A DNA stretch of 21,868 nucleotides, from assembly GCA_964474455.1 (NCBI GenBank), contig CAYYSU010000042.1, positions 1 to 21,868 on the forward strand. Direction: 5' to 3'. Origin of the DNA: BM520 sp964474455 (lineage in GTDB: Bacteria > Bacteroidota > Bacteroidia > Bacteroidales > BM520). A program made the translations under genes and the position numbers. Below are positions 15,676 to 21,868 of the stretch, one piece after another. The notes below the pieces were generated by a model. That model had not been told where the DNA came from, ran no database searches, and worked only from the letters and a program-made list of their open reading frames with translations. How positions within the stretch are numbered: position 1 is the first letter of the stretch; each line of letters opens with the position of its first letter.

Positions 15676-16374
15676 ATGAGGAAACTACTATTTTTTATTA
15701 GCGCTTTGGCGTTTTTAACATCATGTAATAATGAAATTACTGATGAAATAACTAATCCGGCAGACATAAATATTATTTATGAACTGGTAAAAGGAACCGA
15801 TGAAAATGCCAATATCACCCAGTATATCAGGGCTCTGGTATTTAGTGATACATACTCCATGTATGATAAAATTGAAAATGGTGGCATAACATATAACGGA
15901 TTGGATCTGCCATTTAATGAGCAAACTAAAACCTATTATACAGAGACAGATATAATGAAAGATTCTCTCTATACATTTCATTTGACCCTTTCCAATGGAA
16001 AAACATTCGTCTCTTCAGTGCGTTCACCCGCAGCAATGTTCGGCACTGTGGTTACGAATCCTGTTGTTTATTCCACCGGAGGAGATCTGAGTATCCAATG
16101 GAGCGATATCTCTGAAAATGCTACCATAAATATTGAGTTATGGGGAAAGCCTTTTAACAGGGATGAGAACATATCAATTTTTGAAACAGAAACCGATGAT
16201 GATGGCACTTTTGTAATCAATAAAAGTGATTTACCAACTCAATATCAGGATGTTGTACTTGAAAATGCTTTTATCCGATTGTTGAGAATTAACAATGGAA
16301 CAAAATGCGATGCCTTCAATAGTGAAGAGATATCAGTGGTGTTTTCATATAATGCATCCCTTGAAACAGAATAA
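15676..16374 (+). CDS. Hypothetical lipoprotein, partner of the MORN protein
   Basis: An in-frame ATG exists at 15646, inside the preceding gene. The ATG at 15676, 4 bp after that gene's stop, gives a proper lipoprotein signal M-R-K-L-L-F-F-I-S-A-L-A-F-L-T-S-C (Cys17) and is preferred. The mature protein of about 215 residues is rich in beta-strand-like segments, such as the L-S-N-G-K-T-F-V-S-S-V stretch and I-Q-W-S-D-I. It may form one or two Ig-like or fibronectin-like folds. The general layout recalls DUF4249-type lipoproteins of Bacteroidota, but it is short for that group and I would not assign it. It is probably exposed in the periplasm or at the surface and co-expressed with the MORN protein. 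The function is unknown. Confidence 0.8.
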   Translation: MRKLLFFISALAFLTSCNNEITDEITNPADINIIYELVKGTDENANITQYIRALVFSDTYSMYDKIENGGITYNGLDLPFNEQTKTYYTETDIMKDSLYTFHLTLSNGKTFVSSVRSPAAMFGTVVTNPVVYSTGGDLSIQWSDISENATINIELWGKPFNRDENISIFETETDDDGTFVINKSDLPTQYQDVVLENAFIRLLRINNGTKCDAFNSEEISVVFSYNASLETE

Positions 16375-16475
16375 TATATTGGTCTGTTAATAGTTGTCTT
16401 ATAACTTTTTACTTACACACTTTTTAGGATACTCCCTCTAATAAATTTGACATTATAATAAAAACAAAAGATATT

Positions 16476-17390
16476 TTAATTAAGAACAACAGTTTTCTGA
16501 CCTATCTCCTGATCACCAGAGAAGATATTTACGATGTATTGACCTTTCTCTATGTCTCCGTCTTCCGGAAGCTGTAGCCAGCTCATACAAACATCCATAG
16601 ATTTATTGTTATAATCCACATCCTGCTTTACGCTGTATTGTAGCTTCTCACCTTGGTAATCGAAGCTATAATCATCACCTTCACCACGTGTCAGAATGTG
16701 TAGGTCCGGAGCCGCAATACGTAGATAAATGGTGTGTATGCCGGGCTCAATAACGAGGTTTTCTCCCAGTGTAAAGCACACATCCAAACGATTTGTGCGA
16801 CGAGCCTTGTCGGTCTCTTTCTCCTTGCTGCCACGAATATTTATCGCTTTGAAATCGATGCTGTAAGCTTTGAAAATTGACGCTTCGGTAACCTTTTTCG
16901 TCAACTCATCCTTTTTCCTTATAAGCTCTGTATTCTTTCTACGTTCTGTTTGGTATTTTTCTGTTATCACCTTGTTCTCTTCCTGTAGTTCTTTGTTAAC
17001 AGTGTATAGCGAATCCAACTGTACCACATAAACTTGTGATATCTCTTGAAGAGCTTTTAGTTTGCGCTTAACCTTTACATATTCCCACTGTGTGTTGAGA
17101 AGACGTTTTATCTCTTTGGCATTGGCTTGTATCAGGCTGTCTTTTGTGAGAAGTGAATCTGCAATGGAACCGTAATCAGCTTTAATCTGCTCATGCTCTA
17201 TTAGCAATGAATTCAGGTCAGACTGTAGATCAATGCGCTGCAACTCTTTCTCCTGTACCAACTCTTCAAGATTGTTTTTTGTGCGGTTGAAGAGTATAAA
17301 TAATATTATCAAAGCAATAGCAAGTGCTGCTGTGAGAATGATAAAAAGAAGAGTTCTGTTTTTTTGTGGTAAACTATTTTCTTTATTCAT
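16476..17390 (-). CDS. Membrane-anchored coiled-coil protein, conserved in Bacteroidota
   Basis: The reading frame is open back to 17438, but a TAnnTTTG promoter (17423-17430) lies inside that extension. The start is therefore placed at 17390 (M-N-K-E-N-S), giving 304 residues. A single transmembrane helix is at about residues 13-34. A long charged coiled coil follows, about 40-175, with Q-V-Y-V-V-Q-L-D-S-L near its middle. A C-terminal beta domain of about 120 residues contains F-T-L-G-E-N, G-x-H-T-I-Y-L-R-I and a final G-Q-Y-I-V-N-I-F. I recognise this architecture as a widespread Bacteroidota family, sometimes mislabelled as chromosome partitioning or ParA-related; it has no ATPase motif. 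It is likely an envelope structural protein. The function is unknown. It faces the lipoprotein gene convergently across about 100 bp of AT-rich DNA. Confidence 0.8.
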   Translation of the reverse strand: MNKENSLPQKNRTLLFIILTAALAIALIILFILFNRTKNNLEELVQEKELQRIDLQSDLNSLLIEHEQIKADYGSIADSLLTKDSLIQANAKEIKRLLNTQWEYVKVKRKLKALQEISQVYVVQLDSLYTVNKELQEENKVITEKYQTERRKNTELIRKKDELTKKVTEASIFKAYSIDFKAINIRGSKEKETDKARRTNRLDVCFTLGENLVIEPGIHTIYLRIAAPDLHILTRGEGDDYSFDYQGEKLQYSVKQDVDYNNKSMDVCMSWLQLPEDGDIEKGQYIVNIFSGDQEIGQKTVVLN

Positions 17391-17422
17391 AATTTTTCTG
17401 TTTTTGTGATTCCTATGCATTG

Positions 17423-17430
17423 CAAAGGTA
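17423..17430 (-). promoter_or_regulatory. Bacteroidota -7 promoter element deciding the coiled-coil gene start
   Basis: On the minus strand this reads TACCTTTG, a full TAnnTTTG match. Transcription would begin near 17416, downstream of the in-frame ATG at 17438, which supports the start at 17390. Confidence 0.5.
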
Positions 17431-17521
17431 CGAAACATTTCACTGATTGTTAATGGATTAAACCATTATTTATTATAATTATTTTAATATGATAAAATAC
17501 TGATTTTTACCATACTGTATG

Positions 17522-19150
17522 TTAAAACGGAAGAACCTCCTTTTTTCTTGTGTGGTTCCAGTCGGGAATACGCATTTTTTCTCCCTCATTTTTTATTATA
17601 AAACCTATATATTCCTGTGGATAACCCGGTGCAGTGATACGGTAGTTTTCATCCTTTTCATAGCCGTCGTTGTATTTCATTACCAGGAAATCACCCAGCT
17701 CCACATAACGTTTATGAACCCTTTCACCACTTCTGCAGGTGAGATGGTTGAGAAGCTCTTTGCGTTGTTTTTCAGGAATATCTATATATATATTACGTAA
17801 TAGAGATACTTTTTTTACAATATCTTCCTCAAGTTGGTTTTGTACCTTTTGGATATCTCTTTTCATTGCCGAGTATTTTATATTTGCAAAGTTGGCCACA
17901 AAGTTGAACGCCCACCATGCCGATTTGCGGCTGTATTCGTTGATATCTCCTGTAATATATGGTTTTGGCAACTCTGAAACACCCATAAAAAAGGGAACGT
18001 AACAGGTGAAATAGGTGTCATCTTCACCAAACCAAAGAGTTCCCATGTCGTCAGGGAGTTTCATATTTGCTTCAGCAATTACAGAGAATGCAGTGTTATA
18101 CGATGATATGGGGCGCTCCCAGCTGTAAGTAACGCTATCGGTTTCTATCACCAGCGGTCGCCATCGGTTGGGATTGCCGAAGTCTCCGGCAGCGATGCCT
18201 TTGGTCATGTCCCAGGGTGTGTCTTCGTAGTGATTACGAACCATCTGCATCACCTGGCGCAGCTCCAGCTTGTGGTCGGGAGTGATATATAGCGGGTAGC
18301 GCTCAGCACCCTTAACGCCGCGGTGGTAGTCGGGAGAGAAGTTTTTAGACGGCGCCGCCTCTGTGAAGAGTTGCCACACACGGCTTTCACAATACCTCAG
18401 CATGTCGGGACGAGTGGGGTTGTATGCTTCGTTAAAACGGAATGGCTCGCCACAATCAGGATCGTAGTAGCCCTTTTTTATGGCAAAGGAGATAACGTTG
18501 TCGGAGTAAAGGCAGTTTTCCGGGTCGTCGAGAGGAAACTCACCAATGCGTGCCATGTTGGCATGGGCCGATATCATGCCATCGGGGATTCGTATTGCAA
18601 CCCACACAGCTCCTTTACCCTTGCTGCCGGTGCCGATCATCTCAAGGATCCAGGCTTCATGCTTATCGATAATGGAGAACGACTCTCCCTCGGAGCCATA
18701 TCCATACTGTTCTACCAACGATGTGATCACATCAATGGCTTCACGTGCTGTTTGTGAACGCAGCAGTGCAAGCTCCATCAGATGCCAGTATTTAAGAAAA
18801 TTATCATGGTTCCACAGCTCTTCACGACCCGTAAACGTAGTCTCTCCTACTGCAACCTGATGCTCGTTCATCTGGAATCCTATGATTTTGTATGTATGAG
18901 GAATCTGGTGGATTTTTCCTGTTATGTCATTGCCCGACAAAAATGTAACCGAGTCGCCGGGCTGATGATCCATGGCCGGAGTAATTTCTGGCCTAAAGAG
19001 CCACTCCCCGTCATTGGTATACACCATCATAGTACTGCCATTGGCAGAAGCGCCGGGAGTGACGATGAGATTGGTACAGGCGTGAATAGGGTTTGTTTGT
19101 GAAAGTATTACTGTGGTGAGTAGCAGAAAAACGAGAGATTTTAGTTGCAT
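17522..19150 (-). CDS. Exported C69-family dipeptidase (PepD-like)
   Basis: This 542-residue protein belongs to peptidase family C69, Ntn hydrolases that cleave dipeptides. The signal peptide ends at A-C, so cleavage between Ala24 and Cys25 would expose the catalytic N-terminal cysteine without a propeptide. The motif C-T-N-L-I-V-T-P-G-A-S-A-N-G-S follows, as usual for the family, and then G-x-T-T-F-x-G-R-E-E-L and E-A-W-I-L-E-M-I-G-T-G. The length is normal for Bacteroidota members. It likely acts in the periplasm or outside the cell, releasing amino acids. It is single, with a promoter candidate at 19197-19204. On the plus strand, several hand-counted lines here have G over C even though the gene is coded on the minus strand. 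Confidence 0.92.
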   Translation of the reverse strand: MQLKSLVFLLLTTVILSQTNPIHACTNLIVTPGASANGSTMMVYTNDGEWLFRPEITPAMDHQPGDSVTFLSGNDITGKIHQIPHTYKIIGFQMNEHQVAVGETTFTGREELWNHDNFLKYWHLMELALLRSQTAREAIDVITSLVEQYGYGSEGESFSIIDKHEAWILEMIGTGSKGKGAVWVAIRIPDGMISAHANMARIGEFPLDDPENCLYSDNVISFAIKKGYYDPDCGEPFRFNEAYNPTRPDMLRYCESRVWQLFTEAAPSKNFSPDYHRGVKGAERYPLYITPDHKLELRQVMQMVRNHYEDTPWDMTKGIAAGDFGNPNRWRPLVIETDSVTYSWERPISSYNTAFSVIAEANMKLPDDMGTLWFGEDDTYFTCYVPFFMGVSELPKPYITGDINEYSRKSAWWAFNFVANFANIKYSAMKRDIQKVQNQLEEDIVKKVSLLRNIYIDIPEKQRKELLNHLTCRSGERVHKRYVELGDFLVMKYNDGYEKDENYRITAPGYPQEYIGFIIKNEGEKMRIPDWNHTRKKEVLPF

Positions 19151-19196
19151 AGCATTAATGTTTTTGATGTTTGTGGCATTTATACGCAGGATTTAT

Positions 19197-19204
19197 CAAA
19201 AGTA
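19197..19204 (-). promoter_or_regulatory. Bacteroidota -7 promoter element for the C69 dipeptidase
   Basis: On the minus strand this reads TACTTTTG, a full TAnnTTTG match, 46 bp upstream of the ATG. The rest of the 19151-19512 intergenic region holds one possible weak hairpin (GCTACA 19335-19340 with TGTAGC 19361-19366) and the FISUMP B promoter. No TIR-type repeat was found there. Confidence 0.45.
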
Positions 19205-19448
19205 TCAATTTTTTTTCATTTTTAATTAGTGCGTCTTTAAGATATGAAGATGGTTTAGGTGGCGATTTTAATCTTGCAGCATTTTTTTCATTAGTTTGAA
19301 TATGATTAAAGCGAAGAGATATATGCTCTATTGCGCTACAAATGGCGCTGTTTTGCCGGGTGTAGCAATGAATATCACCGAAATTTATGTGTACATGACT
19401 ATCATTGAGGAGGTTAAAATTTTTTAACTATCACAAGTAAAAATTTTG

Positions 19449-19478
19449 TTGGTTAATAATTTATATATTTTATATTTG
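19449..19478 (+). promoter_or_regulatory. Complete Bacteroidota promoter (-33/-7) for FISUMP B
   Basis: TATATTTG at 19471-19478 matches the -7 element. TTG at 19449-19451, within TTTTGTTGG, lies 19 bp upstream as the -33 element. The ATG is 34 bp downstream of the -7 box. This is the best-formed promoter in the window. Confidence 0.65.
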
Positions 19479-19512
19479 TGATGTTAAACAAAATAGAATC
19501 AAAACAGGAATT

Positions 19513-20457
19513 ATGAAATATTTTATCACACTCACATCAATCATTGTATTTGCAATGTTTTCACATCATGCTGCAGCCCAAAGCGGCGGCTTCAATGTTA
19601 AAAATGTTAATGCTTCGGAAAAAGTTACCGTTGGCTCGGAAAGTGATAATGCGGAGATAACAGATAAGTATATTGCCTTTGCGCCACTTTCAGAAGAGCA
19701 GATTAGTAGTTTGAGCCCTAAAAAGGGTATGATAGTTTATAATGACGCAACAAATTATTTTCAATACTGGAATGGAACAAAGTGGAGTAGATTTCTAATT
19801 CCTGCAGATATTGCTATACCTTGTGCGAGCGATTATACCGATCTAGATGGAAATTACTTTAGTGGTGTACAGATCGGTGACCAGTGTTGGATGGACAGAA
19901 ATTTGAAGGTAACGCAATACCCCAATGGTGATCCAATACCGTATGTTCCTGGCAATAATGATTGGCTACTTCTCGAAAATGGGAATGATGCTTTTTGTTA
20001 TGTTGATAATAATGTGAATAGTGAGTATGGCGCATTATACAATTATGATGCTGCCATTGCAGATAATTGGACACGTGATACCGATAGTGGTCAGGGTATT
20101 TGCCCTAGTGGTTGGCACTTGCCGACACATGCTGAATGGACTACCTTGACTAACATTCTTGGTGGAGGGCACTATGTTGCAGGGGGAAAATTGAAAGAAG
20201 CCGGCACTTCACACTGGAACAGTCCAAATTATGGTGCTACCAATGAAAGTCGTTTCACTGCCCTTCCGGGCGGCTACCGTCAAACTGGCGGCGATTTCGG
20301 CGGTGTCGGTGACTCCGGCCACTGGTGGTCGGCTAACGAGTATAGCAGTGGCTACGCGTGGCGCATTTACATGGCCTATAATCACCAGAAAGCGGAATAC
20401 GGCTACCGCGACACCTCTTTTGGGTTCTCTGTCCGTTGTGTACGAAATGAAATTTGA
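19513..20457 (+). CDS. Secreted FISUMP-domain protein (paralogue B)
   Basis: This 314-residue paralogue of the gene at 4221-5144 has a signal peptide ending at A-A-A-Q. The shared N-terminal segment S-G-G-F-N-V-K-N-V-N-A-S-E is identical in the two. A divergent middle follows with K-G-M-I-V-Y-N-D and W-N-G-T-K-W. The FISUMP domain then shows Q-I-G-D-Q-C-W-M-D-R-N-L, Y-G-A-L-Y-N-Y, C-P-S-G-W-H-L-P, L-P-G-G-Y-R, W-W-S-A-N and F-S-V-R-C-V-R-N. From L-P-G-G to the stop, codons are GC-rich and many end in C, unlike the AT-rich 5' end. Patches of this region match paralogue A at the DNA level, while the codons between them differ freely. Homology to A continues past the stop codon into the 3' flank. 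The ligand and role are unknown. Confidence 0.9.
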   Translation: MKYFITLTSIIVFAMFSHHAAAQSGGFNVKNVNASEKVTVGSESDNAEITDKYIAFAPLSEEQISSLSPKKGMIVYNDATNYFQYWNGTKWSRFLIPADIAIPCASDYTDLDGNYFSGVQIGDQCWMDRNLKVTQYPNGDPIPYVPGNNDWLLLENGNDAFCYVDNNVNSEYGALYNYDAAIADNWTRDTDSGQGICPSGWHLPTHAEWTTLTNILGGGHYVAGGKLKEAGTSHWNSPNYGATNESRFTALPGGYRQTGGDFGGVGDSGHWWSANEYSSGYAWRIYMAYNHQKAEYGYRDTSFGFSVRCVRNEI

Positions 20458-20486
20458 TTATTTAAACATTGCTCTTCGTGTTTTAT

Positions 20487-20521
20487 GAGGTCGCTTCGCT
20501 ACGCTTGCGAAGACAACGCTG
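20487..20521 (+). repeat. Single REP-like unit downstream of FISUMP B
   Basis: GAGGTCGCTTCGCTACGC followed by TTGCGAAGACAACGCTG. It forms a hairpin of CTTCGC (20494-20499) with GCGAAG (20507-20512). It corresponds to the three-unit REP cluster 3' of FISUMP A, so unit number differs between the two loci. Confidence 0.6.
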
Positions 20522-20537
20522 TTTGTTATGTTATTGA

Positions 20538-20606
20538 GCGCTCTTTCAGAGCGCGGATGGCTGAAGCCATCGCAGGTAGAGAGCATTGAAATGGCTTTAA
20601 CCATTT
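20538..20606. repeat. Three-hairpin block, right copy
   Basis: This is an inverted copy of 3962-4030. The hairpins are GCGCTCT/AGAGCGC (20538-20544 with 20548-20554), GATGGC/GCCATC (20556-20561 with 20566-20571) and AAATGG/CCATTT (20589-20594 with 20601-20606). One base change relative to the left copy shortens the last stem by one pair; the other two stems are intact. Confidence 0.7.
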
Positions 20607-20631
20607 TATATGTAGCGCCCGTTGTAGGTGT

Positions 20632-20730
20632 CATTGCGAATCATACAAAGCGAAACGAAGTGTAGCGACTATGAATGAAGCAATCTTTACTTCGGTTTTG
20701 TTGTATCGATTTCATTATTACACAGAATTT
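20632..20730 (+). repeat. Conserved FISUMP 3'-flank segment, right copy
   Basis: The partner of 3851-3936, in the opposite orientation. It runs from CATTGCGAATCATACAAAGC to TTATTACACAGAATT at 20716-20730, which is a one-mismatch version of the outer TIR seen at the left locus. It is non-coding. Confidence 0.75.
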
Positions 20731-20734
20731 TTCA

Positions 20735-20918
20735 TTACACAGAGTTATTAAAATTTGAGTTATTCATGGAGTCGCACAGAGGAATTGTTATTAATTGCGA
20801 AGCAGATAATCAAACTCTGAGCACCTCAGTGCATTACTCACACCGGAGGTTTACCGGTGATAACAGAAACCTCAAAATATTATTATCATAGATTCATAAA
20901 ACAAATATCTTTGTGTAA
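20735..20918 (+). repeat. TTACACAGAGTT element, unit 1 of the array
   Basis: The left end TTACACAGAGTTATT is at 20735-20749. The conserved core begins with GAGTTATTCA at 20757 and includes GCAC-CTCA-GTGC and CACCGG-AGGTTTA-CCGGTG hairpins. The right end is degenerate (ATCTTTGTGTAA). Its right portion matches the short element beside leuS better than units 2 and 3 do. It is separated from unit 2 by the GxxExxY insertion. Confidence 0.75.
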
Positions 20919-20932
20919 AAAATACAGTTATT

Positions 20933-21304
20933 TTACATTATAAATCTTTTGATGCCGTTTTTTAGGCTTCGAACGTTGAAATTTAGGATTAGTCCTATTT
21001 TTTTCTTGCTAAATTTTAAATATGTCAACATTTGGGCTTCATGAGTATCAATAATCTCCTTAACTGTTTTTAATTCCAGAACAATCGTATTTTCTACAAC
21101 AATGTCCATTCGGTAGCCACAATCAATCACAATATCGTCATAAAAAACCGGTAAGTTTTTCTCCACTTCAACATGGAATCCGTTTTTTTCCAATTCATAA
21201 ACCAGACATTTTTGATAGGCTGATTCCAATAATCCCGGGCCAAGGGCTGAATGTATTTTATAGGCACATCTTAAAATCTCATGAGATAGATAATTTTCTT
21301 TCAT
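20933..21304 (-). CDS. GxxExxY family protein (PD-(D/E)XK-like fold)
   Basis: This 123-residue protein has the signature G24-x-x-E27-x-x-Y30 in L-G-P-G-L-L-E-S-A-Y, preceded by the usual E-I-L-R-C-A-Y-K-I-H-S-A-L. Downstream, Y-R-M-D-I-V-V and L-E-L-K place Asp67, Glu77 and Lys79 in a D-(X9)-E-x-K arrangement, as expected for a PD-(D/E)XK nuclease-like fold. The length is typical for the family, which is common in Bacteroidota genomes as solitary small genes. Activity is undemonstrated as far as I know. The last Met codon and the stop codon lie in sequence shared with the repeat array, so the frame borrows its end from the array. No TAnnTTTG was found upstream. It is the only intact gene among the repeats. 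Confidence 0.88.
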   Translation of the reverse strand: MKENYLSHEILRCAYKIHSALGPGLLESAYQKCLVYELEKNGFHVEVEKNLPVFYDDIVIDCGYRMDIVVENTIVLELKTVKEIIDTHEAQMLTYLKFSKKKIGLILNFNVRSLKNGIKRFIM

Positions 21305-21367
21305 AATGCATAGTTTTTTTATTTATGCAAAATGCGGGGAAATATGACCCATGGAATATCAATTATT
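20941..21367 (-). mobile_element. Candidate GxxExxY insertion within the repeat array
   Basis: Array continuity breaks here. GTTATTTTACATTA on the left aligns with the normal inter-unit spacer, and ATTAAACAGAGTTATT on the right aligns with the normal unit start. The tetranucleotide ATTA at 20937-20940 is repeated at 21368-21371, as expected for a 4-bp target duplication. Removing about 430 bp restores the 205-bp spacing. The insert carries only the GxxExxY gene. No terminal inverted repeats were seen, and a chance ATTA repeat in AT-rich DNA is possible. Confidence 0.45.
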
Positions 21368-21559
21368 ATTAAACAGAGTTATTATAAATAAGAGTTATTC
21401 ACGCAGTCGCACAGAGGAATTGTTATTAATTGCGAAGCAGATAATCAAACTCTGAGCACTTCAGTGCATGACTCACACCGGAGGTTTACCGGTGATAACA
21501 GCAACCTCAAAATTAAAATATTTCTATCCCAGATTCAGAAAGCAATTAACTCTGTGTAA
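21368..21559 (+). repeat. TTACACAGAGTT element, unit 2
   Basis: A full unit of about 192 bp. The left end is ATTAAACAGAGTTATT and the right end TTAACTCTGTGTAA. The core starts at 21392 (GAGTTATTCACGCAGTCGC). It differs from unit 3 by scattered substitutions. One turns a G-C pair into a G-T wobble in the proposed inner stem, and another turns an A-T pair into a G-T wobble in the closing stem. Confidence 0.85.
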
Positions 21560-21573
21560 ATAAGTTATTTTCA

Positions 21574-21765
21574 TTACACAGAGTTATTATAAATAAGAGT
21601 TATTCACGCAGTCGCACAGAGGAATTGTTATTAACTGCGAAGCAGATAATCAAACTCTGAGCACCTCAGTGCATAACTCACACCGGAGGTTTACCGGTGA
21701 TAACAGAGACCTCAAAATTAAAATATTGCAATCAGAGATTTATAAAGCAGTTAAACTCTGTGTAA
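21574..21765 (+). repeat. TTACACAGAGTT element, unit 3
   Basis: A full unit of about 192 bp. The left end is at 21574-21588 and the right end AACTCTGTGTAA finishes at 21765. It is joined to unit 2 by a 14-bp spacer. The proposed fold is as follows. GAGTTAT (21597-21603) pairs with ATAACTC (21673-21679). Inside, CAGAG (21617-21621) pairs with CTCTG (21655-21659), extended by TTGTTAT with ATAA-T-CAA, and GCAC pairs with GTGC (21661-21672). Outside, CACCGG (21681-21686) pairs with CCGGTG (21694-21699). Confidence 0.85.
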
Positions 21766-21779
21766 AGAATTTATTTTCA

Positions 21780-21868
21780 TTACACCGAGTTTATTATAAT
21801 TTGAGTTATTCACGGAGTCGCACAGAGGAATTGTTATTAATTGCGAAGCAGATAATCAAACTCTGAGC
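21780..21868 (+). repeat. TTACACAGAGTT element, unit 4 (cut by window end)
   Basis: The left end TTACACCGAGTT has one change. The core begins at 21803 and continues to the final base. The period from unit 3 is 206 bp. The array evidently continues beyond the window. Confidence 0.8.

Noticed and set aside
19335..19366. Hairpin GCTACA/TGTAGC as a riboswitch or attenuator of FISUMP B
   Set aside because: It lies upstream of the well-formed FISUMP B promoter at 19449-19478, has only a 6-bp stem and no conserved partner.
21669..21866. 65-codon plus-strand reading frame in the repeat array
   Set aside because: It lies wholly within units 3 and 4, follows the repeat sequence, has no family resemblance or promoter, and is a by-product of the repeats.
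20735..21868. CRISPR array
   Set aside because: The repeating unit is about 192 bp with only about 14-bp junctions, not 25-45-bp repeats with unique spacers, and there are no cas genes.

Overview
The window is chromosomal DNA of a Bacteroidota bacterium, most likely from the Bacteroidales/Marinilabiliales side. Four observations support this. LeuRS carries the roughly 70-residue insert before KMSKS that I know from Bacteroidota. Several genes are preceded by the phylum-specific -7 promoter element TAnnTTTG and lack a strong Shine-Dalgarno. A lipoprotein/TonB-dependent receptor pair is present. FISUMP-domain proteins and GxxExxY proteins are typical of the phylum. The genus assignment is not supported beyond that. 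I saw no rRNA, tRNA, transposase, integrase, reverse transcriptase or cas gene.

Layout. 1-3760: a two-META-domain lipoprotein and leuS. 3761-5400: a 1.64-kb segment bracketed by perfect 20-bp inverted repeats, starting one base after the leuS stop. It holds FISUMP gene A (minus strand) and a block of short palindromic repeats. 5518-9917 (plus strand): a dihydroorotate dehydrogenase-like flavoprotein with a clear terminator, a small three-helix PQ-loop-like membrane protein, and a lipoprotein/TonB receptor operon. 9929-13565 (minus strand): a tight three-gene operon rpiB, LutB-like Fe-S protein, membrane MutS paralogue, with 2-nt gaps. 13566-14159: an AT-rich non-coding region rich in dyads with a DnaA-box-like site. 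Hand-counted GC skew changes sign across it, so it is a candidate replication origin. 14160-16374: a secreted MORN-repeat protein and a lipoprotein. 16476-19150 (minus strand): a membrane-anchored coiled-coil protein and a C69 dipeptidase. 19513-20457: FISUMP gene B, a paralogue of A in inverted orientation about 15 kb away. 20716-21868: an array of about 205-bp repeat units with a GxxExxY gene inserted in it; the array runs off the window end.

The most unusual material is at the two ends. FISUMP A and B share near-identical N-termini, patches of identical C-terminal codons, and about 300 bp or more of 3' flank: REP-like units, a three-hairpin block, a conserved segment of about 85-100 bp, and elements with TTACACAGAGTT ends. 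The array units have the same terminal inverted repeats, plus a core that folds on paper into a closed multi-hairpin structure. The element next to leuS is the same unit with a 124-bp core missing. Together these look like a family of non-autonomous, TIR-bounded, structured repeats that co-travel with FISUMP genes and host a GxxExxY insertion. No mobilising enzyme is present here.
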